DNA from: Acidimangrovimonas pyrenivorans
GTDB lineage: Bacteria > Pseudomonadota > Alphaproteobacteria > Rhodobacterales > Rhodobacteraceae
NCBI RefSeq assembly: GCF_042643245.1
Contig: NZ_JBHRSK010000007.1
Coordinates: 124,001 to 188,000, forward strand
Direction: 5' to 3'
DNA length: 64,000 nt
Under the pieces are notes generated by a model that was not told the origin of the DNA, did no database searches, and worked only from the letters and a program-made list of their open reading frames with translations. Shown piece by piece: positions 27,000 to 35,963 of this stretch (positions are counted from its first letter, which is position 1; each line of letters starts with the position of its first letter). A program made the position numbers and the translations under genes.

Positions 27000-28511
27000 A
27001 TGCTCGACCTCACGTTTGACGCCCCGAAACCGAAAGTGATCACCGGCGCCACCGCCGATTGGGAACTGGTGATCGGCATGGAAGTCCACGCCCAGGTCTC
27101 CTCGAAGGCCAAGCTGTTCTCCGGCGCCTCGACCGAATTCGGCGCCGAGCCGAATTCCAACGTCTCCTTCGTCGATGCGGCCATGCCCGGCATGCTGCCC
27201 GTCATCAACGAGTTCTGCGTCGAACAGGCGGTGCGCACCGGGCTCGGTCTGAAGGCCGAGATCAACCTGTTCTCGGCCTTCGACCGCAAGAACTACTTCT
27301 ATCCCGACCTGCCGCAGGGCTACCAGATCAGCCAGCTCTACCACCCCATCGTCGGCGAGGGCGAGGTGCTGGTCGAGATGGGCCCGGGCGTCGCCCGCCG
27401 GGTGCGGATCGAGCGCATCCACCTCGAGCAGGACGCCGGCAAGTCGATCCACGACATGGACCCGAACCTCAGTTTCGTCGACCTCAACCGCACCGGCGTC
27501 GCGCTGATGGAGATCGTCAGCCGCCCCGACATCCGCGGACCCGAGGAAGCCGCGGCCTATGTCACCAAGCTGCGCCAGATCCTGCGCTATCTCGGCACCT
27601 GCGACGGCAACATGCAGAACGGCAACCTGCGGGCCGACGTCAACGTCTCGGTCTGCCGGCCGGGCGCTTACGAGAAATACCAGGAAACCCAGGATTTCAG
27701 CCATCTCGGCACCCGCTGCGAGATCAAGAACATGAACTCGATGCGCTTCATCCAGCAGGCGATCGATTACGAGGCCCGGCGCCAGATCGCGATTCTGGAA
27801 GACGGCGGCAAGATCGACCAGGAAACCCGGCTCTACGATCCCGACAAGGGCGAGACCCGGTCGATGCGCTCGAAGGAAGAGGCGCATGACTACCGCTACT
27901 TCCCCTGCCCCGACCTGCTGCCGCTGGAAATCGAACAGGGCTGGGTCGACGACATCGCCGCCAACATGCCCGAACTGCCGGACGCCAAGAAGGCGCGCTT
28001 CATGGCCGATTTCGGCCTGACCGATTACGACGCCTCGGTGCTGACGGCGGAACTGGATGCCGCGCGGTTCTTCGAGGAGGTCGCCAAGGGCCGCGACGGC
28101 AAGATGGCCGCCAACTGGGTCATCAACGAACTGTTCGGCCGGCTCAAGAAGGAAGGCCACGACATCACCGAAAGCCCGGTCAGCGCGGCGCAGCTCGGCG
28201 CGATCGTCGACCTGATCGCCAAGGGCGACATCTCGGGCAAGATCGCCAAGGAGCTGTTCGAGATCGTCTATACCGAGGGCGGCGACCCGGCGAAGATCGT
28301 CGAGGAGCGCGGCATGAAGCAGGTCACCGACATCGGCGCCATCGAGGTGGCGGTGGACGAGGTGATCGCCGCCAACCCGGCCCAGGTCGAGAAGGCCAAG
28401 GCGAATCCCAAGCTGGCCGGCTGGTTCGTCGGCCAGGTGCTCAAGGCGACCGGCGGCAAGGCCAACCCGGCGCAGGTCAACCAACTGGTGGCGCAGAAGC
28501 TGGGGCTGTAA
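27000..28511 (+). CDS. gatB: Asp/Glu-tRNA(Asn/Gln) amidotransferase subunit B
   Basis: 503 residues, normal length. Kinase/tRNA-binding subunit of GatCAB, which amidates misacylated Glu-tRNA(Gln) or Asp-tRNA(Asn). VIGMEVHAQVSSKAKLFSGA, FYPDLPQGYQISQLYHPI and LNRTGVALMEIVSRPDIRGP are signatures; the C-terminal YqeY-like tail domain (GWFVGQVLKATGGKANP) is complete. The start MLDLTFDAP is preferred because GAAGGA lies 8 bases upstream; an ATG five codons earlier is poorly spaced. gatA and gatC are not in the window. Confidence 0.96.
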   Translation: MLDLTFDAPKPKVITGATADWELVIGMEVHAQVSSKAKLFSGASTEFGAEPNSNVSFVDAAMPGMLPVINEFCVEQAVRTGLGLKAEINLFSAFDRKNYFYPDLPQGYQISQLYHPIVGEGEVLVEMGPGVARRVRIERIHLEQDAGKSIHDMDPNLSFVDLNRTGVALMEIVSRPDIRGPEEAAAYVTKLRQILRYLGTCDGNMQNGNLRADVNVSVCRPGAYEKYQETQDFSHLGTRCEIKNMNSMRFIQQAIDYEARRQIAILEDGGKIDQETRLYDPDKGETRSMRSKEEAHDYRYFPCPDLLPLEIEQGWVDDIAANMPELPDAKKARFMADFGLTDYDASVLTAELDAARFFEEVAKGRDGKMAANWVINELFGRLKKEGHDITESPVSAAQLGAIVDLIAKGDISGKIAKELFEIVYTEGGDPAKIVEERGMKQVTDIGAIEVAVDEVIAANPAQVEKAKANPKLAGWFVGQVLKATGGKANPAQVNQLVAQKLGL

Positions 28512-28615
28512 GCCCCGGCAAGCCCCTGCCGAAGCGGCCGGATTTCCCAATCCCGGCTTGGACTTGGGGCGCGGTTGCGGTTAATGTCGCCGCGTCTGGG
28601 AACGGAGGCTGCCTG

Positions 28616-29056
28616 ATGGACCGCTACGAATACAAGGTCGTGCCCGCGCCGAAGCGCGGCGAGAAGGTGCGCGGCGCCCGCCAGACCGAGGACCGCTTCG
28701 CCCAGGCGCTGATGACGGTGATGAATCGGCTCGGCCGCGACGGCTGGGAATATCTGCGCGCCGAAACCCTCCCCTGCGAGGAACGCAGCGGGCTGACCGG
28801 CCGCACCACGGCCTTCCAGAACATGCTGGTCTTCCGCCGCCGCGTCGGCGCCGGCGCCGAAGCGGATGGCGAACAGGCCCTACCCGAACGCGAACCGCTC
28901 TCCGAGGCCGCCGAGGCCAAGCTGGCCAGCATCCACGCCGTGCCGCCGCGCAAGGACGGACCGCGCCTGGTCTCGACCAATGACGAGGGCGGCAACGCGC
29001 CGAGCCTCGGCCCGGCCGAGCGTGGCGCGGACAAGAGAGACGACGCGGCGGAATAG
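28616..29056 (+). CDS. DUF4177-domain protein
   Basis: 146 residues. MDRYEYKVVPAPKRGEKVRG and NRLGRDGWEYLRAETLP are the DUF4177 core (residues 1-80). The rest is polar, acidic and Pro-rich, without motifs, and is probably disordered. GGAGGC lies about 8 bases upstream. Function unknown. Confidence 0.82.
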   Translation: MDRYEYKVVPAPKRGEKVRGARQTEDRFAQALMTVMNRLGRDGWEYLRAETLPCEERSGLTGRTTAFQNMLVFRRRVGAGAEADGEQALPEREPLSEAAEAKLASIHAVPPRKDGPRLVSTNDEGGNAPSLGPAERGADKRDDAAE

Positions 29057-29231
29057 GCCGGAACAGGCCGGCGCGCCTGCTGCGAACTCATAACGAGCCT
29101 TCGACCGGCACGGGACGGCCCGGGCGCAAGGGCGCGGCCCCCTGTCGCGCTCCATCCGGAACCTGCCTCGCCCGCGCGCCGGACGTCCCGTCCCCGCCGC
29201 CCTCGCCCTTCGGCCCGGGGCGCTGTGGCCC

Positions 29232-29489
29232 TCAGCCCCGCACCTCCAGGGCCAGCGCGTGAATCCGGCCCACCAGTTCCGGCCCCAGCGCGGCGTGAAT
29301 CGCCCGGTGACGCTCGATCCGGCTCATCTCGGCGAAGGCCGGCGCCGCGATCCTGACCCGGAAATGGCTCTCGCCGCCCTCGCGATAGCCGGCATGGCCG
29401 CGGTGGCGCTCGCTCTCGTCCAGAACCTCCAGCGCCTCGGGCGCGAAGGCCTCGGTCAGCCGGGCGGTGATCTCTTCCGTGACTGTCAT
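29232..29489 (-). CDS. BolA-family protein
   Basis: 85 residues. Class II KH-like fold with SHFRVRIAAPAFAEMSRIERHRAIHAALG, the BolA hallmark, and an acidic N-terminal helix (VTEEITARLTEAFAP). BolA proteins work with monothiol glutaredoxins in Fe-S trafficking and stress. A HRGHAGYREGG loop precedes the conserved strand, as usual for this clade. Divergent from the J-domain gene, an arrangement that seems common in Rhodobacterales. Confidence 0.92.
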   Translation of the reverse strand: MTVTEEITARLTEAFAPEALEVLDESERHRGHAGYREGGESHFRVRIAAPAFAEMSRIERHRAIHAALGPELVGRIHALALEVRG

Positions 29490-29563
29490 TTTCTTGCTGT
29501 CAACCCCTTCAATGCGGCGCGAAAAACCCTAAACTCATGCGTCCGAGTCGGAAAGGCAGGCAA

Positions 29564-30193
29564 ATGACCAATCGTTCCCCGTTCGATTTCGACATCAGCG
29601 TCTCGTCTGACAAGAAGCGTCGCAACCGCGGCAAGCGCGGCATGTCGGGCGCCTTCGAGACGTCGAAGCGGATCTGCGAGCATCCCGGCTGTCAGGAGCC
29701 GGGCCAGTACCGCGCGCCGAAATCGCCCGACCACCTGGACGAGTATTACTGGTTCTGTCGCGACCACGTGCGCGAATACAATCTGAAATGGAACTTCTTC
29801 TCGGGCCAGACCGAAGAGGAATTCCAGCAGATGACCGACAGCGACCGGGTCTGGAACCGCGAGACCAAGCCGTTCGGCAAGAACGGCGAGCAGCGGGCCT
29901 GGCAGCGGCTGGGGATCGAGGACCCGATGGAATTGCTGGGCGAGAAGGCGACGCAGAACCCGGGCAAGACCCAGCAATTCGCCCGCAAGCTGCCGCCGAC
30001 CGAACGCAAGGCGCTGGAAATCCTCGAGGCCAAGGACAGCTGGAGCCGGGTCGAGATCCGCAAGCAGTACAAGAGCCTGGTCAAGGATCTGCACCCCGAC
30101 ATGAACGGCGGCAACCGCGCCGACGAGGAGCGCCTGCAAGAGGTCGTCTGGGCCTGGGACCAGATCAAGGACAGCCGCTACTTCCGCGACTGA
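29564..30193 (+). CDS. DnaJ-like (J-domain) protein
   Basis: 209 residues. The J domain is at the C-terminus (about residues 145-205): EIRKQYKSLVKDLHPDMNGG has the HPD motif and EVVWAWDQIKDSRYFRD the last helix. The N-terminal part has CEHPGCQEPGQYRAPK and WFCRDHVREYN, a cysteine/histidine pattern (C-x4-C ... C-x2-H) that could bind zinc. It should act as a DnaK co-chaperone. Start at MTNRSPFDF with AAGGCAGG upstream. Lies 116 bases before cobS in the same direction. Confidence 0.9.
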   Translation: MTNRSPFDFDISVSSDKKRRNRGKRGMSGAFETSKRICEHPGCQEPGQYRAPKSPDHLDEYYWFCRDHVREYNLKWNFFSGQTEEEFQQMTDSDRVWNRETKPFGKNGEQRAWQRLGIEDPMELLGEKATQNPGKTQQFARKLPPTERKALEILEAKDSWSRVEIRKQYKSLVKDLHPDMNGGNRADEERLQEVVWAWDQIKDSRYFRD

Positions 30194-30309
30194 TCCGCCC
30201 GGTGACGCGCTGCCGCCCGCCTGCGGCCGCCCTGCCCCTTGCACCCCCTCGCGATATGTTCCATCAAGCGGGGATTGGACAGGGGGCGGACCGCCCCACG
30301 GATACGAGA

Positions 30310-31296
30310 ATGGCGGACGGCACGATGGATATGAACGCGAAACCCACCGAAGATATTTCGGTCCGCGAGGTCTTCGGGATCGACACCGACATGAAGGTCA
30401 AGGCGTTCGCCGACCGCAGCGACCGCGTGCCCGAGATCGACCCGACCTACAAGTTCGACCCCGACACCACGCTCGCCATCCTCGCCGGCTTCGCCTACAA
30501 CCGCCGGGTCATGATCCAGGGCTATCACGGCACCGGCAAATCGACCCATATCGAGCAGGTCGCCGCGCATCTCAACTGGCCCTGCGTCCGGGTCAACCTC
30601 GACAGCCATATCAGCCGGATCGACCTGATCGGCAAGGACGCGATCAAGCTGCGCGACGGCGTCCAGGTGACGGAGTTCCAGGAAGGCATCCTGCCATGGG
30701 CCCTGCGCCACCCGACCGCGATCGTCTTCGACGAATACGATGCCGGCCGCGCCGACGTCATGTTCGTCATCCAGCGGGTGCTGGAACATGACGGCAAGCT
30801 GACCCTGCTCGACCAGAACGAGGTCATCACGCCGAACCCGTATTTCCGCCTCTTCGCCACCGCCAACACGGTCGGCCTGGGCGACACGACGGGCCTCTAT
30901 CACGGCGTCCAGCAGATCAACCAGGCCCAGATGGACCGCTGGTCGCTGGTGGCGACGCTGAACTACCTCAGCCACGACGCCGAGACCATGATCGTCCTCG
31001 GCAAGGCGCCGCATTTCAACACCGAGAAGGGCCGCAAGACCGTCAGCCAGATGGTGACCGTCGCCGACCTGACCCGGACCGCCTTCATGAACGGCGACCT
31101 GTCGACGGTGATGAGCCCGCGGACGGTGATCAACTGGGCCTGGAACGCCGAGATCTTCCGCAATATCGGCTATGCCTTCCGCCTGACCTTCCTCAACAAG
31201 TGCGACGAGCTCGAGCGCCAGATCGTGGCCGAGTTCTACCAGCGCTGCTTCGACGAGGAACTGCCCGAAAGCGCCGCCTCGACGGCGATGCGGTGA
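30310..31296 (+). CDS. cobS: Cobaltochelatase subunit CobS
   Basis: 328 residues. AAA+ ATPase of the aerobic CobNST cobaltochelatase, which inserts cobalt into hydrogenobyrinic acid diamide. Walker A GYHGTGKST at residues 71-79, Walker B AIVFDEYDAGRADV, then RLFATANTVGLGDTTGLYHG with the sensor. N-terminal ISVREVFGIDTDMKVKAF is typical of CobS. Start uncertain among three close ATGs; the first gives the usual length. Its stop overlaps the next start by one base (TGATG). cobN is not in the window, and cobT follows only after three other genes. Confidence 0.95.
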   Translation: MADGTMDMNAKPTEDISVREVFGIDTDMKVKAFADRSDRVPEIDPTYKFDPDTTLAILAGFAYNRRVMIQGYHGTGKSTHIEQVAAHLNWPCVRVNLDSHISRIDLIGKDAIKLRDGVQVTEFQEGILPWALRHPTAIVFDEYDAGRADVMFVIQRVLEHDGKLTLLDQNEVITPNPYFRLFATANTVGLGDTTGLYHGVQQINQAQMDRWSLVATLNYLSHDAETMIVLGKAPHFNTEKGRKTVSQMVTVADLTRTAFMNGDLSTVMSPRTVINWAWNAEIFRNIGYAFRLTFLNKCDELERQIVAEFYQRCFDEELPESAASTAMR

Positions 31297-32012
31297 TGGC
31301 GGGGGCCGGCGGCCTCCATATCGGCCTGATCGGCGGCATCGGCGTCGCCGCGACCGTGGTCTATTACCAGCGCCTGACCGAGGCGGTGAAGGCGCGCGGC
31401 GGGCGGCTGGAACTGACCATCGTCCATGCCGACGTGCAGGAACTGATCCGCAACAACCTCGCCGACGACCGCGCCGCGCAGGCCGGGATTTACGCCCGCC
31501 TGCTCGCGCGGCTGAAGGCGGCGGGCTGCGACTGCGCCGCGATCACCTCGCTGGGCGGGCATTTCTGCTATGACGAGACGGTGCCGCTGTCGCCGCTGCC
31601 GCTGGTCTCGGCCGTGGCGCCGCTCGACGCCTATTTCGCCGACCAGGGCATCGGCTGCGTCGGGCTGCTCGGCACCCGCGTGGTGATGCGGACCCGGCTC
31701 TACGGCCAGCTCAAGCGCACCCGCGCGGTGGCGCTGGACGACGAGACCGAGGAACTGGGCCAGCGTTACCAGGACGTCGCCGTCGCCGGCACCTGCTCGG
31801 ACGCGGACCGCGCGGCCTTCTTCGACGCCGGCCGGCGGATGGGCGAGGGCCTCGGCGCCGAGGCGATCGTGCTGGCGGGGACCGATCTCAACCTCGCCTT
31901 CGATGGCGTCCACGACCCCGGCTACAAGTGGATCGACGCGCTCGACGTCCATGTCGACCTGCTGGCCGACCTCGCCACCGGACGGCGCGGGCTCGATGGC
32001 CTGCCCGGCTGA
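31296..32012 (+). CDS. Aspartate/glutamate racemase-family protein lacking both catalytic cysteines
   Basis: 238 residues. HIGLIGGIGVAATVVYYQRL at the N-terminus and the two-lobe pattern fit the Asp/Glu racemase superfamily. The two places where the catalytic cysteines normally lie read ITSLGGH (Ser85 where CNTxH has Cys) and LAGTDLNL (Gly195 in place of the Cys of GCTE). The enzyme is therefore either inactive as a cysteine racemase or uses other chemistry. The start overlaps the cobS stop by one base, so it is translationally coupled to it. No known role in cobalamin synthesis. Confidence 0.8.
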   Translation: MAGAGGLHIGLIGGIGVAATVVYYQRLTEAVKARGGRLELTIVHADVQELIRNNLADDRAAQAGIYARLLARLKAAGCDCAAITSLGGHFCYDETVPLSPLPLVSAVAPLDAYFADQGIGCVGLLGTRVVMRTRLYGQLKRTRAVALDDETEELGQRYQDVAVAGTCSDADRAAFFDAGRRMGEGLGAEAIVLAGTDLNLAFDGVHDPGYKWIDALDVHVDLLADLATGRRGLDGLPG

Positions 32013-32451
32013 GCCCTCCTCCTGCCCTCCGGGGCAGTCATCGCCACGGGAAGGCTCGGAGACCCCGACAAGCGCCGCCCGCGCGCTGCTGCTCATGGTC
32101 GCCCTTGCCGCCCCCGCCGCCGCCGCGGCGGGCGAAGCGCCCTCGCCCGCGGCCGAATGCGCCGCGCTGTGGTATGGCCGCGACGACTATGCCAAACGCT
32201 CGGCCTATCTCGACGCCGATCCCGGCGGGGTGGAACTGGCGCGCGCCTTCCGCGATGCGGCGGTGCGGCTCAATGGCGGCGATGCCGCCCCGGTCGATGC
32301 CTTCATCGCCAGGGAACGGCGCTACTGGGCGTTGCTGACCGAATCCTATGTCTATGCCGGCGATCCGGACAGCCGGAAGCTCTATCACGACCAGCTCGAC
32401 CGCTGCGACGCGGTCGCCGCCGCCCAGCCGGAAACCCGCGCCTTGCGCTAG
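31996..32451 (+). CDS. Hypothetical secreted protein
   Basis: 151 residues as drawn; I do not recognise a family. Around residues 25-45 there is a signal-peptide-like run (RALLLMVALAAPAAAAAG), so a shorter protein starting nearer to it is possible. The mature part (about 105 residues) has two cysteines, CAALWYGRDDYAKRSAY and the CDA near the end, and is rich in Tyr and Ala, suggesting a small helical periplasmic protein. The drawn ATG overlaps the racemase gene by 17 bases and has no clear ribosome binding site. Confidence 0.6.
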   Translation: MACPAEPSSCPPGQSSPREGSETPTSAARALLLMVALAAPAAAAAGEAPSPAAECAALWYGRDDYAKRSAYLDADPGGVELARAFRDAAVRLNGGDAAPVDAFIARERRYWALLTESYVYAGDPDSRKLYHDQLDRCDAVAAAQPETRALR

Positions 32452-32454
32452 GTC

Positions 32455-33735
32455 TCAGCCCTCGGCCCCGGCGGCCAGGCTCTCGGCGAAGACGGTCAAC
32501 GCCGGCCGCGTCGCCGCCCATAGCGTCACCAGCACCGCCAGCCCGCCGGCGGTCACGAACATCGCGTCGAGGCTGTAGCGCCCGAGCCCGCCCGAGAGCG
32601 CCTGCGACAGCGGCACCAGCCCGGTATTGGCGAACATCAGGAAGCTCATCACCCGGCCCAGCATCTCCTTCGGCGTGCGGTTCTGCATCCATGTGAACAG
32701 CAGGATCGCGACATAGCCGTTGCCCAGCCCCAGCGCCGCCAGCAGCACGAAATCGTCGAGGGTCGAGCCGATATAGCCCAGAACGTCGACCATCGCGCCG
32801 AAACCGAACAGCAGCGTCAGCAGGATCGCCTTGATCCCGCGCCCGCCCGGCCTGGGCAGGGAACCGGCAAGGATGAAACCGACGAGGTTGCCGGCCGAGA
32901 ACGCCGCCATCAGCGTGCCGAAGGCAACCGCGCCCTCGGGCAGGCGCTCCTTGGCCAGCAGCGGGATGCCGATCAGCAGCGGCCCGATCAGCAGGAAGTT
33001 GATCGCCGCCAGCAGCAGGAACATCAGCCGCAGCGCCTCGTCTTGCCACAGGTAGCGGAAGGCGGCGCCGATCGCGGCGAAGATGCCCTCGCCCGCGCGC
33101 CCTTGCGCCCCCGGCAGCCCGCCGCCGCGCATCAGCACGAGGCAGCCGGCCGAGACCGCGAAGCTGGCCGCGTCGATGGCGAAGGCCAGCCCGACCCCAG
33201 TGAGCGAGCTGGCATAGGCGCCGATGACGATCCCGGCCAGGGTTGGGCCGACGAAGCCGGCGATCTGGGTGATGCCCATGATCAGCGCGTTGCCCGCCTG
33301 CAGGTCGTCGGACTGCACCAGCATCGGCACGATGCTGTTCTCGGCCGGCACCGCGAAGCCCGCGACCAGCCCGAAGGCGAGGCTGAAGGCGTAGAGCATC
33401 CACAGCTCGACCGCCCCGCCCAGCACCGCGACGGCCATCAGGGCGGTCAGGCCGAGCCGGATCGTGTCGGCCACCAGCATCATCCGGCGCGGCGACAACC
33501 GGTCGGTGATGGCGCCGCCGATCAGCATGAAGGCGGCTCGCGGCAGCCCTTCCAGCGCCAGGACGATCCCGAGCTTGAGCGGATCGCCGGTGAGCTGCAG
33601 CACCAGCCACGGCGTCGCGATCAGCGCGAACTGGTCGCCCAGCAGCGACAGGCTGGTGCCGCCGAAGAGCAGCCGGAAATCGCGCAGTGCGATCACCCGG
33701 CGCATCGGGTTCGGCCTGGCGGAGGGCTCGGTCAT
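32455..33735 (-). CDS. MFS transporter (MFS_3/EntS-like exporter)
   Basis: 426 residues with about twelve transmembrane helices. IALRDFRLLFGGTSLSLLGDQ is the MFS_3 N-terminus, GAITDRLSPRRMMLVADTIR the conserved loop 2-3 motif, and FTWMQNRTPKEMLGRVMS the equivalent loop in the second half. Relatives export siderophores, macrolides or other small molecules. ATG with GGGGAGA 5 bases upstream. It is convergent with the hypothetical gene and divergent from cobT; the substrate is unknown. Confidence 0.88.
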   Translation of the reverse strand: MTEPSARPNPMRRVIALRDFRLLFGGTSLSLLGDQFALIATPWLVLQLTGDPLKLGIVLALEGLPRAAFMLIGGAITDRLSPRRMMLVADTIRLGLTALMAVAVLGGAVELWMLYAFSLAFGLVAGFAVPAENSIVPMLVQSDDLQAGNALIMGITQIAGFVGPTLAGIVIGAYASSLTGVGLAFAIDAASFAVSAGCLVLMRGGGLPGAQGRAGEGIFAAIGAAFRYLWQDEALRLMFLLLAAINFLLIGPLLIGIPLLAKERLPEGAVAFGTLMAAFSAGNLVGFILAGSLPRPGGRGIKAILLTLLFGFGAMVDVLGYIGSTLDDFVLLAALGLGNGYVAILLFTWMQNRTPKEMLGRVMSFLMFANTGLVPLSQALSGGLGRYSLDAMFVTAGGLAVLVTLWAATRPALTVFAESLAAGAEG

Positions 33736-33929
33736 CGGTCTCTCCCCTCTGTTTCGGGGCGCCGCCGGAGGCCCCGCCCCGGCCCGGCGTCTCAATCCGT
33801 GTCGTATCCTGCGAAACGCGCCGCAGGGCAAGCCCGCGGGTCCGCCAGCGCCGCCGCGGGGCCGAGGAAAATGCGCCGCGACCCTCGGCCACTCTTGCCG
33901 CCGCGCCCGCGCGGTGCTTTATCTCAGCC

Positions 33930-35798
33930 ATGAGCAAGCCGTCCGACAATCCCGCCGATCCCTTCAAGAAGGCTCTGGCCGAGGCCACCAAGACCATGGC
34001 CGACGATGCCGAGCTGACGGTCAGCTATTCGGTGGACCCGCCGGGCATGACCCGCGAGAACCTGCGCCTGCCGCAGGTCAGCCGCCGCATGACCCGCGAC
34101 GAGGTGCTGCTGGCGCGCGGCACGGCCGACGCCTTCGCCCTGCGCCACAAGTACCACGACGACAAGACCCATGCCCGCTACGAGCCGACGGGCGAGATGG
34201 CGCGCAACCTCTACGAGGCGATGGAGACCGCTCGCTGCGAGGCGGTCGGCGCCCAGGAGATGCCGGGCACGGCCGGCAATATCGACGCCAAGATCAGCCA
34301 CGAGGCCGAGCGCAAGGGCTATGACCAGATCACCAAGGCCGAGGACGCGCCGCTGGCCGCCGCCGCCGGCTACCTCGTCCGCCACCTCGCCACCGGGCGC
34401 GACCTGCCCAAGGGCGCCGGCAACGTCATGGAACTGTGGCGCGGCTTCATCGAGAGCCAAGCCGGCGGCACGCTTGAGAATCTCGACGACGTGCTGAACG
34501 ACCAGACCGCCTTCGCCAAGCTGGCCCGCCAGGTGATCTCGGATCTCGGCTATGGCGACCAGCTGGGCGACGACCCGGACATGGAGGACGAGGACCAGGG
34601 CGAAGAGGCCGAGGAGGATCAGGAGAACCCCGACAGCCAGGGCGAGGAAGAGCAGGAGTCGGAAGAGGCCGAGGCCGCGCCCGAGGAGAGCCAGGAGCAG
34701 GAGCAGGACGAGAGCCAGGCCCAGGTCTCGATGGAGGACGAGGCCGAGACCGAGATGTCGGAAGACACCGAGATGCCCGAGGGCGAGGCGCCGGAAGAGC
34801 CGCCGCCACCGCCGCCGCATTCCGAGGCCGACCCGAACTACACCGTCTTCTGCACCGATTTCGACGAGGAGATCAAAGCCGAGGACCTGGCCGATCCGGC
34901 CGAGCTCGAACGGCTGCGCGCCTATCTCGACCAGCAGCTCGACCCGCTCAAGGGCGCCGTCGGCCGGCTCGCCAACAAGCTCCAGCGCCGGCTGCAGGCG
35001 CAGCAGAACCGCTCGTGGCTGTTCGACCTCGAGGAGGGCATCCTCGATGCCGGCCGCCTCGCCCGTGTCGTCGCCAACCCGACGACGCCGCTGTCCTTCA
35101 AGCAGGAGAAGGACACCGAGTTCCGCGATACCGTCGTCACCCTGCTGCTCGACAATTCCGGCTCGATGCGCGGCCGGCCGATCTCGATTGCCGCGATCTG
35201 CGCCGACGTGCTGGCGCGGACGCTGGAACGCTGCGACGTCAAGGTCGAGATCCTCGGCTTCACCACCCGCGCCTGGAAGGGCGGCCAGAGCCGCGAGAAA
35301 TGGCTCGCCGCCGGCCGGCCGCAGCAGCCGGGCCGCCTCAACGACCTGCGCCACATCATCTACAAGGCCGCCGACGCGCCGTGGCGCCGGTCGCGGGCCA
35401 ATCTCGGCCTGATGATGAAGGAAGGGCTGCTGAAGGAAAACATCGACGGCGAGGCGCTGGAATGGGCGCATCGGCGGATGATGGTCCGGCCCGAGGCGCG
35501 CAAGATCCTGATGGTGATTTCCGACGGCGCCCCGGTCGACGATTCGACCCTGTCGGTGAACCCGGCCAACTATCTCGAGAAGCACCTGCGCGACGTCATC
35601 GCCATGGTCGAGAAGCGCAAGCTGGTCGAGCTGATCGCCATCGGCATCGGCCACGACGTCACCCGCTACTACCAGCACGCGGTGACGATCACCGATGTCG
35701 AGCAGCTTGCCGGCGCGATGACCGAGCAACTGGCCAGCCTGTTCGACCACGATCCGCGCGCCCGGGCGCGGATGATCGGGATCCGGAAGGCGAGCTGA
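33930..35798 (+). CDS. cobT: Cobaltochelatase subunit CobT
   Basis: 622 residues. Partner of CobS in the aerobic cobaltochelatase. The N-terminal part (residues 1-205) is the CobT domain; residues about 215-310 are extremely acidic (runs of Glu/Asp/Gln ending EEPPPPPPHSE), a usual linker; the C-terminal part is a von Willebrand A domain with the MIDAS motif DNSGSM starting at Asp408 (D408, S410, S412). GVGHDV-like end IAIGIGHDVTRYYQ also fits. Separated from cobS by 2.6 kb of unrelated genes. Confidence 0.95.
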   Translation: MSKPSDNPADPFKKALAEATKTMADDAELTVSYSVDPPGMTRENLRLPQVSRRMTRDEVLLARGTADAFALRHKYHDDKTHARYEPTGEMARNLYEAMETARCEAVGAQEMPGTAGNIDAKISHEAERKGYDQITKAEDAPLAAAAGYLVRHLATGRDLPKGAGNVMELWRGFIESQAGGTLENLDDVLNDQTAFAKLARQVISDLGYGDQLGDDPDMEDEDQGEEAEEDQENPDSQGEEEQESEEAEAAPEESQEQEQDESQAQVSMEDEAETEMSEDTEMPEGEAPEEPPPPPPHSEADPNYTVFCTDFDEEIKAEDLADPAELERLRAYLDQQLDPLKGAVGRLANKLQRRLQAQQNRSWLFDLEEGILDAGRLARVVANPTTPLSFKQEKDTEFRDTVVTLLLDNSGSMRGRPISIAAICADVLARTLERCDVKVEILGFTTRAWKGGQSREKWLAAGRPQQPGRLNDLRHIIYKAADAPWRRSRANLGLMMKEGLLKENIDGEALEWAHRRMMVRPEARKILMVISDGAPVDDSTLSVNPANYLEKHLRDVIAMVEKRKLVELIAIGIGHDVTRYYQHAVTITDVEQLAGAMTEQLASLFDHDPRARARMIGIRKAS

Positions 35799-35963
35799 CG
35801 GCGGCTCACCGCCGGGGCGCCTGCTGGCTCCCCGGTCGCGGTCACGGCTCCGGAGCGGGTCGCAGGACTGTCATGAAATCCCTCTAAGCTGCGCCCCGCA
35901 GGCGGTTTTTCCTTGCACCGCCGGCGCTGGGGGCTAGCTTGCGGGTACCCCTGAAAGACCCCG

